From Solea solea (taxonomy: Eukaryota; Chordata; Actinopteri; Pleuronectiformes; Soleidae), in NCBI RefSeq assembly GCF_958295425.1, contig NC_081149.1, positions 11,909,654-11,973,653 on the forward strand: a stretch of 64,000 nt of DNA, in the 5' to 3' direction. The number at the start of each line of letters is the position of its first letter. Position 1 is the stretch's first letter. The translations under genes and the position numbers were made by a program. Positions 29,190 to 47,000 of this stretch are shown in pieces. The notes beneath the pieces were generated by a model. That model had not been told where the DNA came from, did not search any database, and worked only from the letters and a program-made list of their open reading frames with translations.

Positions 29190-29485
29190 ACAGTTATCAA
29201 ATGAAAGCTGCAGAAACCAGCGTGATGATATGGGAGCGCGTCTGTGCCCATGATTTGGTCTATACCACTGATGTGGAGCCTTATACTGGAATTATGGTGA
29301 GACATCCTACAGTATAAGCTCCCGTCATAAGAAAATCATTTTTAGCACATACTCCATTTCTGTTTCAGCAGGACAATGCAGGCCTCATTCTGCAGGGCTT
29401 CATTGGAAAATCAGATGACGACAACCTTATATATTGATCAGCAAGAATGGGCAAACTTGCAAAGCTGCTTGAATAAGTGTCTTCA
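29190..29485 (+). pseudogene. decayed Tc1/mariner-type transposase fragment
   Basis: Near 29370 the sequence reads GGACAATGCAGGCCTCATTCT, which corresponds to the transposase word D-N-A-R-P-H-S-A but is frame-broken (one base short after GC). Farther on, CAGCAAGAATGGGCAAACTTG and CAAAGCTGCTTGAATAAGTG resemble the C-terminal region of such transposases. No open frame; upstream similarity (GGGAGCGCGTCTGTGCCCATG) is weaker. Confidence 0.45.
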
Positions 29486-29529
29486 ATTCATAAATGAGTA
29501 TAATATGTAAAAAAAAACGAGGAGTTAGG

Positions 29530-29597
29530 ATTGAGCAATGGTAGCTCAAGTTGTCTTTCAACTGGAAGGTTGTTGGTTCAATTCCTGGCAGTATACT
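29530..29597 (+). repeat. tRNA-like / SINE-head fragment
   Basis: TAGCTCAAGTTG resembles a pol III A box, and GGTTCAATTCC about 33 nt later resembles a B box. The spacing is tRNA-like, but I cannot fold a full cloverleaf. More likely a SINE head remnant than a working tRNA. Confidence 0.35.
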
Positions 29598-29739
29598 GCA
29601 TATATTTATATGTTTGCATCATATTTAGATTAGATTTACCAGATTAGTTTAAAGGTGACTTGAGCTGCACATTCACCGTTTTCTCTTGTAAGAAGTCAAA
29701 GTAACAAGTATAGAAGTTGTTGGTTTTTAACTTTGCAAT

Positions 29740-30130
29740 TTCAGTTGTCAACACGAGAGGGCGAACTTTGAGCTCCGGTTTAAATCTGCCTCGGGGACGT
29801 CGTCGTGAGCGGGTCGGTGGGCGGTGTCTGAGATTGACTGGGGTTTGTCCAATCGGACGCGAGAGTTGTGTTTCTAAATTCACCGATGGACCAATCGCGT
29901 TTCAAGAAACATACGTGCAACTCGGTTTGATTCGGCCTCCTGTGTTAGCGCTGTTTGGTAGACAGCCTGGTTGTAGACGGCCCTCCCTCGAAGTTCTCGG
30001 GTGAAGGAAGGAAGAGGGAAGGGACCCGGAGTCCGGACACACCACTGGAACAGGGGCCAGGATTGAGTTTACGGGTTAAACATTCACACATTATTCATTC
30101 CAGGAGGGCCGGTGTTGAGGGAAAGATAAG
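29740..30130 (+). promoter_or_regulatory. ppp1ca: ppp1ca promoter and non-coding first exon
   Basis: A CG-rich stretch with a GC box (GTGGGCGGTG, about 29817-29826) and two CCAAT boxes (29849-29853 and 29891-29895). No TATA box. A non-coding first exon appears to end at 30130 (GATAAG|GTACGT), joined to an exon starting at 30383 (TCTGTTTTAG acceptor) that holds the start codon. The start site probably lies within about 29920-30020. Confidence 0.6.
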
Positions 30131-30447
30131 GTACGTGGTATTTGATCTAACAGTGAGTTGTTTAAATAGCTAACGTTAGTTGACCGTCCGCGGTTCAATC
30201 TGGCTAGCAGTTAGCCAGCTAGCTGGGTTAGCGCAAGCTTGTATGAGCTCATTGATTGTTCCATTCCGCCACTGTTGCTCGGTTAGCTGTCTGTAAACCA
30301 TTCGTTAGCTAAGCGATCAGTGTTTACGTGTTTATTGGCCGTTTCTGTCAAAATGTCCGTCTCATTTTCCTTTCTGTTTTAGAAACCGAAGGTGCAGCGC
30401 GGAAATTCAAGGTTCCTCCTACTCGAGAACGACAGAAAATAAAGAAA

Positions 30448-37326
<6,879 letters not shown>

Positions 37327-38175
37327 CACCCACTTGGTTCTTCTTCAATAACCTGTCACCCCCTTTCAGCCTAGTGCACCTTTTATTCCCCTCTACCTCC
37401 CAAACTTGTTTATTCCTCATCACAGAATAGCAACAAAGCAAACAAGTGTCCAGGGTTCAATTATGTTTTGATTTTTTTTCTCTCAAAAACTATTTTTAAC
37501 CGTTTGGCTGCTTGCGTGTAATTTTGTGTGAGAATGTGTATAAAAGTGTGAATGATCCAGAAGGAATTTCTATATTCTGTATGTACCTTCTCTTTTTTTT
37601 TGTTGGTCTTCCTTCTGTGGGCTACCTTCCATTCTGTTTTCCTGTCATCTTGTAGAGATGGGTTCTTGCCTATTTGTGTTGTAAATTCAAACCTGGGTAC
37701 TGGGGAGGAGGGGAAGAGAAAATAGAGGAGCCTTGGCTGTTTATGTTAAGGCCCTGCACTGTTTAATGCTAAACACAAGCTTTTGAACATCCTGTTTCAG
37801 AGGTCTGTGTGTGTGTATGTCTGTGTGATGGGTGGGAGGGGAGGGGAGGGGAGGGGAGGGTTGGGAGGGAGGGAGGGAGGGAGGGAGGGAGGATGTGAGT
37901 TGCACGGTCAAACAGTAATGGCACATACAACACACTGGGTGCACGGGAGGATTCATGTGTGGGTGCAAGTCCTCAAAGATGATTGGATTCACAAATGAAA
38001 CGTGCTATTTTTTTTTTTTTTCTTTTAAAAACCAATAATTTGAGACATGGATGTGAAATAGTACCTTTTTTGTAGATACATGAAACCACCATGATTTAAA
38101 TTTTTTTTGTTTTTCCTCGTTTTTGTTTTTAGTTCATGAAAGTCGAGATGAATAAAAAAATAACCATTTATTTGA
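37327..38175 (+). other. ppp1ca: ppp1ca 3'UTR with purine-rich array
   Basis: Runs from the TAA stop to a likely poly(A) signal AATAAA at 38151-38156. It carries a G-rich array: (GGGGA)n followed by (GGGA)n at 37831-37893, read as G-tracts in the mRNA. Confidence 0.6.
37831..37893 (+). repeat. (GGGGA)n/(GGGA)n purine array, possible RNA G-quadruplex
   Basis: At least ten runs of three or more G within 63 nt on the transcribed (mRNA-sense) strand, with loops of 1-3 nt. The G-run pattern is seen directly; folding is inferred. Confidence 0.8.
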
Positions 38176-41100
38176 ATCATTCTCATCACTTTGTGTTTTG
38201 CCATTGCTATAAAGCTGGAAAGTGTAATTTTGGCCCAGTTCACTTACTGTCAATACAGAAGGACATTTCACACATTGCTTCATTCATTGTGATCTAGCCA
38301 AAGATTATGCTCAGTGACTTGCATAAAAAATGGCCCAAAGCTGGTTTCAGAATCACAAATGTGTTTTTTTTATTTTGTTTTAATTAATGGAGAGGGAGGG
38401 AGGGAGTGAGTGGAGCTGTCACTGAGCTTCTGCTGCTGCTCATTACCTGACAAATGTTTCAGCAGATCTGACAGCTCACTCTACTCCAATAGTCTAATCC
38501 ATCATCCTCATGTGCAGTTAATGTGCCCTTGAGTAGATGCCACAAGTTATCTGGCATTTAATCTTCTCTGAACATTAACACACTGCCATGTACTCAAAAT
38601 GCCTACTGAGAAGCTGTTAATGTCAAATTTCTCCATATATTTTCATGTGGACATATTAGATGGTTTAAACGGCATATGTGATGGTGAATAATTGCAGTGA
38701 CATAAATTCTCTTCTCGGAAAGAAAATGGGCTAATTCAAGCATAAAGTTGCATGGTAGTTAAAATTAGGAACAACTAACTAAAACTAAAGACTGCAGTGC
38801 ACCCAGCGCTTTAAGCACAAATCCTTGTTTTACCAAAAACAAATTATGCATACCAAATTTGGTTGAAACTCTAACTTGGAATACTTGAATATGAAGTTTA
38901 TTTTGTGGCAGATTGGTGGTTCCCACATGAGCAGCAGGTCAATCATTTTAAAGCTGCTTTAGGATTGTTGTAATAAAATAAATGCTATGTAAATTTGTCA
39001 AAAACATGGACGTGCCGAGTTGCTGGAAGTCTTGCACTTTTCTTACGTCAGCATAGATTTAAATATTTGACATTGACAAAGTGGATTCAGAGTCATGCAT
39101 ATATTTTTGTCTCAAACCATTTTATTTTTAAATCGTCCTTTGTATCACTTCATGGCTCAATAGCCATGTTGCATCCTCTTTACTGCGTATCAAGTTCAGC
39201 TGGCGTATACAGGGTGTTCCAGTGAAAACAGTCCATAGGTCAGTATAGGCTGTTGCAACTGGTGTAAAAAAAAAAAAGTCCTAACAGTGTTTCAGGGCCT
39301 TCTCACTGCCCTTTTCTAAAAACCCACAGACACACTCTTCCCTGTTTTATTACATAACCTGTATGTCTGCTTTGATTTGTCTCCTGTGTGTCCTCAGCCT
39401 TCAGCCCCTCTGTCCGACTACGACCACATGTCGTTACAGCTCTGCTGCAAAGCCAGCAAATGTGTTGCTCAGGTTGTGCACAAGAGCTCACACTAAAGCA
39501 GAGAGGCATCATCTCCCTCCCATTTCCTCTGTCGAGAGGTTTTCAACTCGGTACCTCAGAAAATAAATAACTTTTTATGATGTAATCAAACGTGAGGAAT
39601 CCTGTTATGTGTTGTAACAAATTTGCATACACTACAGCTCATTTCTGTGTCAGGTATTGTGTCGGCTATTATAGTTCTTGTGTTTAATTCACATCCAGTA
39701 AGATCAACTCAGGAAGTGACTTACATTGAAATACAGTTAAGTGGTATGACTCATACAGTATATTGTGAAGCTTATAAACAGGTTATAAACAGCTTATTTG
39801 TGGAATTTAAAATGACTAAGATGTGAATGAGTCGAGCCCAATGTTGGAATGCTGTTTAGTTTATGGCGGAATACTCTGCAGGGGAGTGATCTGTTGCTTT
39901 GTTAAGTTTGATTTAGAAATGGTGCAGACCCAATTTTTCTCTGGCTAAAACCTGATATGTGGATGAGGAAATGTACAGATATGTATGGCATTTAAGTTAA
40001 TAAGTAGGATAAATAAATCTTAATGTAGGGCTTGAGCATTTACGATGTGGAAACGACCTCCACTGGGATGGATCGCACTCTCTTAAAACCGACTAAGTAA
40101 CTCATGCAAGAATTAATATAGACCTATAAAGCTTGTATATCTATGTCATTTTGAATTAATGGTCCACTAAAGGCCGCTTTCATTCCCGTTTCCTTCGCTG
40201 TAAAAAATATCTCTGCTTAATCATTTGTAACTACCAATAATCATTTTGTTCACATTTGTACTGACAAACTTCACATTAGACAGTGTGCGCTTACCCGTGT
40301 AAGGTTTTCTTTGATTAATCAGGGATGTTTTGCACCATGCACTGTTGCTGGGTAAATAATATGACACTATTTGATTATTATGATTGCTAACATAGAGGAA
40401 ACAACAGAAATTGACAATTTTCTATTTGTTTTCAAACCGATCACAAAAATGTCTCTGTAACAAGATAAAAATAAAAGAGGATTTGTACATTTTGTCTCGC
40501 TGCGTTCTCTTTTGTCATGTGACGGCAGTGTGGGAAAACACTACATCCCAACATTCCACTGTAACTAGAAAAAGGGAGGGAAGGCCATCATCTGCTGCAA
40601 AGGACTAGCAGTGACTGGGAGTGAAGTAATTGGATCTGTTTTATTACCTCAGGGTGGGAGTTCTTCTCCTCTTATGTCTGACAAACATTGCACCATGATA
40701 CAGTCAGACAGCTCACAGACAAGCCAACATGTTCTGTGTAACGTGGATGATCATCCTTTTTGCTTCTCTGTAATGGATTTCTGTCACTTGTTGGAATAAA
40801 AACATGTAAACCATTCCCAGAGACTGATTTAATCACAAGACTTGTTTAATAATATGAATTATTTGAAGTTTTCATTCATTTATCAAACTTTTATCTCAAT
40901 CTGGTTTACTGATTCAAAAAAAAAAAAAAATCGGATGTTACAGAGAGGCAGTAAATATGGTTCTAATGTTAGATTTGTTGTGTCTCAAATTTGCTGTTGT
41001 CACCATTTACACTACAGTATATAAATCACACTGTGAGGAACTCGCAGGCAATAAACCAAACCAATTAACTGGACATCGGTCAGTTCCACTTTTATGTGTT

Positions 41101-42454
41101 CATGCAATAAAATGAAAATCATACCATGTAGCTACAAATTGGACTTGTCATTCCAACTTAGAGTATCTGCAACATTCACACCATATGACTGAGTGCTGGC
41201 TGCTGCGGTGTCAGCTGATTTATGACGACGCACCCTGACATCCTCCACCGTGAAGTCACTCACCCTCGGCTCATAAATAATCCTACTGTCTCATGAATCA
41301 GACTCGTACATGAGTCTGCACCAGACGGCAACATCAAATCCTGTGCACCCAAAAACACTAAACAACAAGAGAGGAAAAGGGTTTGAGGCTCTGAGGAGTA
41401 ACTTCATTAAACCAGGCCAAATACCACAGTCATGCCATTGTGGTGATATAGAGAGATGGGTGTTTTCCACTTGTAAGCCCTTGGAGATTGCAGTTGCTGG
41501 GAACATGAATGACACCCTGTAAAATATGCAGTAGCACTACTCTGGCTTGTTTACCAGCTGAAACTTGTCCACAGAATGGGAGGGGGTGGGGCGAGTGTGG
41601 GTGGGTGAGGGTGAGGGTGCAGGGAGCTCCTTAATTTCCGAGGCATTTCCACATTCCAAATGACTTGTTGGGCAATATCCAAACGCTGATCCTCTCTTTT
41701 CCTATGCAGCTGCAGGTCTATTTCCTGTTTGTGGTCATATTGTGTTGTATGTGTAGTACATGTATCATGTCGTGGTTATGCAAACACCTGGCTCTTATGT
41801 AATGAATTGTACATATTTATTTATTTATTTTGCACCTGATAGGAAGCAATCAAAGATGGAAGGATCCAGAGCTTTGACCACAAATGACTCAAGCTCAATA
41901 TCTTGTTCAAACAAAGGTAGGTGTGTCCTATCGAGATTTGATGTTGCCTTTTCAGCAAGCTATCCAAATGTAAACAGTATCTCCACCAAAAATCAATACA
42001 GCAATTTATTACTTCATTGTCAGCCTTACTTATAATGCAATATCAATGCTTAACCCCAGAATTATCGAAGAAAGGGCACTAAACAACAATGTCACTAACT
42101 GAATTTACTATACTAATAATAATAATACACATAATACCTATGCTACTTATGCTATGATTAAAACCGATAACAGTTACATTTTCTATCAACAATCTTTACA
42201 ACTGTGTGTATAAATGACATTATAGTACTAAGAACTGTTATATATCTGCTCTTCTGTCTCTACCTTGCTTCCCTCTTTCCCTTTCTCTCCCCCATTTTCC
42301 TTTCACCCCAACCAGTCGAGTTAAATGCTGCACATTTTTTGAGTCTGATTCTGACAGAGATTTTTTCCTGTTTAAAGGAAGTTGTTGTTTTTCTTGCTCA
42401 TTGTGTGAACTGTTGGGTTTCTCATTCTTCTCTTTCTCTATAATATTAAAAGTT

Positions 42455-42540
42455 TTCTGCCTTAAGTACAGTGCCTTGAGATAATGCATGTTGTGAGTTG
42501 GCGCTACATGAATAAAACTGTTTTGTATTGAATTGAACTG
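42455..42540 (+). repeat. LINE 3'-tail fragment ending in GAATT-type repeat
   Basis: AGTGCCTTGAGATAATGCAT, then GTTGTGAGTTGGCGCTACAT and GAATAAAACTG...TTGTATTGAATTGAA. This is the typical end of a fish LINE with a (GAATT)n tail. Confidence 0.6.
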
Positions 42541-42769
42541 TCATGTAACATCTGCACTAATTTGGATAAAATAAATGAATAACAATTGAAAGTTTCCAAA
42601 TTGCCTGGTGTCTCTGGATGTTTTTAGGGAGAATGCTGGGCGACATTGAGCCAGAGGCATTTGTCTCTTGATGCTCTTACTGATTTATGGGGGTTTTATG
42701 ATTGTGTGGGGTTTTATGATTATGATTGTGGTCCAGGGAAATTGCATGTTTGATTATTTATGTTTTTAT

Positions 42770-42893
42770 ATAGTATGTATGGCTGCTGACTGTTTGTTTG
42801 AAACTGTGCTGCTGTCTGTCTTGGCCAGGACACACTTGGAAAAGAGGATTTTTAATCTCAGTGTGGTTTTTCCTGGTTAAATAAAGGTTAAAT
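42770..42893 (+). repeat. LINE 3'-tail fragment (plus orientation)
   Basis: CTGCTGTCTGTCTTGGCCAG, GGATTTTTAATCTCAGTG and CCTGGTTAAATAAAGGTTAA in order; the reverse of the fragment at 28850-28965. Confidence 0.6.
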
Positions 42894-43119
42894 AGATGAC
42901 TTCTGCAGATGGTTTAAACAGGGCACACAGAAAAAGACTGCTCTGCCACAACATTTAAACCAGTTACCAATTTTATTATTGTGGCTTATTTACAGTATGT
43001 GCAGTCAACATTAAAATACAGTCACTGGTGCTTTGAGTATCTCTCCCGCACACACACTCTCCGCATCCCAGCTGAGGCAGCGTACGTGAGGAAATACTCC
43101 TCTCTGCTCACTTATCAAC

Positions 43120-43623
43120 ATGCTAAACAGAACGTAAAGCTGTGGCTCCACCCATGACATGAATTCGACCAATCACTGAGCGGAACACACAACTCTGGAC
43201 GTTGATTTGTAAAATTGACCTTGACCTCAGCGAATAGCAAGAGACGTGGGCGTGGCCACCGACTAGTTCGGTTGCACTGAACGGGGGCTCTTCAACTTTT
43301 GCTATTGGAAGAATCTTGTGCAAAGCCAGCGAGCAAGATACTTAACATTATACAAATCTGACGCTCATTTGTCGCCGTGTGCGGTGCATTGCTGCCCTCC
43401 GACATCGCACCTGAGGAATTGTAATCGTCAGCATTCATACAAATTCCAGAAGTGACGAGGAGACTCCATTTTCGAATGCGGCTGCTCTGGCTAGCGGAAA
43501 CCTAGCCAGTTATGCTGCTAGGCTAACTTTCCCCTGCTCGGCGGAGAGGATTCAGAACAAGCGAGGAGCTTGCAATACATTGCCCATCTGACGAAACACT
43601 CGTTGAATACAAAAGACTCCCAG
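43120..43623 (+). promoter_or_regulatory. kmt5c: kmt5c promoter and non-coding first exon
   Basis: CG-rich DNA with a CCAAT box (43169-43173) and an inverted one (ATTGG at 43304-43308); no TATA box. A non-coding exon ends at 43623 (CTCCCAG|GTAAGT). It is joined to the exon starting at 44061 (TTGTTGCAG acceptor). The start site is probably between about 43330 and 43480. Confidence 0.6.
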
Positions 43624-44061
43624 GTAAGTTTTCGAGAGCCGTGTCTCCATTATGCACCGCCGTGGCAGCGCTTTGCTGCACATACAGGCGTTTAGTGGCT
43701 GGATTTCGTAAGCGATGGGATGCAGCAATGTTGCGCTAGCTGTAGACAGCTGGTGCTACCATGTTAGCTCCCCCGCCTCTCAGCTGATAAGCCAGAGTAT
43801 TCCCCGTGCAGTCAGACGTGCTAAGCTAATGTGCTATGTATGGAAGCTAGCGGGAACGTAGGCGCATTCCTAACTCGCACATACCTTAACGAGTTACAGC
43901 TCAATGTTAGCGCAGTGGACAAGCACGGGGGAAGACAGTCAGCAGGCGGCTAATGATCTGTCATTTCCACACAGGGTGTGTTGAAATGCTCTATTACACG
44001 ATTGTGGTTTGATGTTGTTGATGTTGTTGTCATAGCGTTACTTTGACCCTGTTGTTGCAGC

Positions 44062-44097
44062 ATGCTGATGGTGGGAGGCAATGGAAGGATGCACTAG
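44062..44097 (+). promoter_or_regulatory. upstream ORF in the kmt5c leader
   Basis: An ATG one base into exon 2 opens an 11-codon frame ([11 protein letters not shown]) that stops with TAG at 44095-44097. A single base then separates it from the main kmt5c ATG at 44099. Confidence 0.6.
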
Positions 44098-44098
44098 A

Positions 44099-47000
44099 AT
44101 GAGTGTGAAGGAGCTGTGTGAAACCGATGACTTGGCCACCCGATTGGTGCTGGACCCTTTGTTGGGCTTCAGCACCCACAAAATGAACATCAGGTAACTT
44201 GTCAAGCAAACAGTGTGACCGTCCAGTCAACACCCACTCTTAATGTAATCACTGTTAATCGCTTGTTTGGTCTCCACATCATTCAGTCTTTGCTCGTTCT
44301 GCTCCATCTGATTACACACACAGTCAGAAACATATGCACCTTTTCATGCTCTGCAAGTTCTGCAGTAAATCCTCTTATGAAGGTCATACATTTCTTTATT
44401 TAAATGTTCCAGACATGTGCAGACTGTATTTGAAGATGTTGTTCGTGATGCTGCATTGAACTGTGTTGAATTATACTTTCACCCCATTTACATCGGTGAG
44501 AGGAGGCTCATAAAAACTCTTTTGAACACACATATTAGCTCATAAAACTTAGTTATAGAAGAGATGATCATGCAAGCCCTCCTCTTCAAAAGTAATGATC
44601 TATTTGAGACTGATACCTTTTGTGTTTAGTGTCATGTTGGTGGAGATCCTTTTGATGGCAAAAATGTATTATATTGTGTTTATTTATAGTGTATATTTTA
44701 AAAGACATGTTATTATGAAGCACTTGTAATTGTTATTGGTATGAAACATCATGTTAACTTTGACTGGCTAGGCCTTCATTCAGTACAAAATGTTCTTTAC
44801 TGTCAATATAACAAAGGCTTACACTCGTATAATGGTTATACATGTACAGTGACATGGAACACATTATTTCCATGAATATTTAACCTTCAGTGTGGGAAAT
44901 GTATCACTGTTTAACCAGTGTTGGTTGTTTTCTGTCTGCAAGCATTGTTTAAAACAAAGTTTCACTCTGGAGGGACTTGTAATCTTTAATTGTGATGTTT
45001 TTTGCAACAGCTATGAATTTCAGCTCATTTAAAAAAAAAAAACAGTTATTGTGATCATTTGGGCTTAAGTGAGACCTCTGAGTGCAGAATGTTTTGAGGC
45101 AGGCACAGTGTGAGACAGTCACTTACACTAAACTATTTGGTTAAAAAAGCATCACAATTAGACACATTAGGCTTGGACCAACAGGTTGTAGTCAGGTTTT
45201 CCGAAGTTTCTTTACATCTTTGCCTGTCTGTCCTCCTCAGTCCCCCACCAGAGATCCGGCGATGGGGTAACCTAAAAGAGACCCTGTTGCGCTTTCAGCG
45301 CACACATGACTTCAATGCTACGTTTGAGGCACTAACTGTGGGCGAACTGGCTGGTGACTACTTTAATGCTTTGGGAAGTCATCGACAGGAGCTGCTGAGA
45401 CAACATGTAGGCAAAACAGCATAAATTAAAGTGCAGTCATTAGTGCGTCGTATTAACACTTGAATTGAACTTCAATTGAAACACTTTTTTGCATCCACAG
45501 GTGTATCGTTACCTCAGTGCCTTCCTGTTGGATAGCGGTGTGAAAATAGAGTCATGTGACAGATACTCGTCAGAGACCAACGGGGCTAAGATAACCTCAA
45601 CGAGGCACTGGTAATCACTCGCACATCATCTAACATAACACTGTGTGAAAGCAGCATGTGGCTGGGTAACATCTCCTGCAGAATGTTCATGTAACATAAT
45701 GTCCCGGCTGGTGTGTGCTTATCTTCAGTGGTAGCAATGTGACGCTTAAACTGTTTCTCTGTAGGTTTGCAGGAGAGCGGGTGGAGGTCCTGCTGGGCTG
45801 CATAGCAGAGCTAAGCCCCACTGACAGCGCTGTGCTAAGGGCAGGAGTCAATGACTTCAGTGTGATGTATTCTACACGCAAACGCTGCGCTCAGCTCTGG
45901 CTTGGACCAGCAGCTTTCATTAACCATGGTGAGTTTGTTTGGATTCATGACTCATTCTTTTCCACTGTAAACACACACACACACAGATGAACCAACTCTA
46001 ATTGTCATAGCTGATAAGAGTACTCCCTCTCACCACTTAATTTGTATAGCTGCAGTCTATAATCAAAATGTAAACAAAAGTAATGCATCTACCCATAATC
46101 AAAACACAAGGTTGAAACTTAAAATCACAATAATACTGATTGACAGGTCTTTAATCACATGTGGCCACATAACAACTAAGTCAAAGCAAATTATTTTCTT
46201 GCTCACTTACTTTACCCAAAGAGGATTATAATTTCAGCTAGGAAACTCAGTGCTGTAATTTTCATATGATTTTAAATATTGTTCTTGTATTTTGTAATTT
46301 TTTTTTTACATTTTCAAGTGAAGAAAATCCTGTATTCAGATCGAGGAAGATGTATTTTTATACTAGAACAAGTGCTTGAGAGCTGAATTGGCACCAGGTT
46401 TTTAAGTGTCCGTTCTTATCTCTCTTGATGAACTTCATTTGACTTATTTTAATCTGCTTTGCATAAAACATGTAAGTGATTTATCATTTTTGCAGAGGAG
46501 GTTTTCTGTAGTGATGACGGAATCTGATTCTAACTATTGTCACAAATGAAGAAATGCTCACTATAGAGTTGAAATCATGAATCCATTTAAAATAGAAAAT
46601 GTTTTGGCAGTGGTTTCATTATTGTCAATAATAAGCTTATTCCTTTTGGATTTTGGACTGGAGGCTGAACCAACAAAAACAAACAAAGGAATATGGTGTT
46701 GTGTGTATATATTTTTTAAAGACCAAATGAAAGATAAACATATACACATCAGCAAAGAAAGCAACACTGAAGATCACGTACACATGGAAGATAACTTACT
46801 TGCAGCCCTCGCCCCGGTGTGTAAAACAATCACTCTTTGTTACTTAATTCCACGAGTGTGTAATAGTATTCAGTCATAGATTATATGCAGCACAAGCAGC
46901 CTGCTTATCTCAGGCTGTGTGTCCGTTAGAGACGTGAGTTGAATGCAGGTTGTGCAAAAGATGTGGTGTAATTTGAGTAAGTTCTTCCCAAAACTCTGAG

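Larger units (their letters stand above)
38180..43100. other. intergenic region between ppp1ca and kmt5c
   Basis: About 4.9 kb without a supported exon. Recognisable parts: a G-rich stretch at 41577-41628 and two LINE-tail fragments near 42455-42540 and 42770-42893. The rest is ordinary AT-rich DNA. Confidence 0.5.

Noticed and set aside
29541..29590. A possible tRNA gene
   Set aside because: A- and B-box-like words are present, but acceptor and anticodon stems do not pair convincingly. Treated as a SINE-like remnant.
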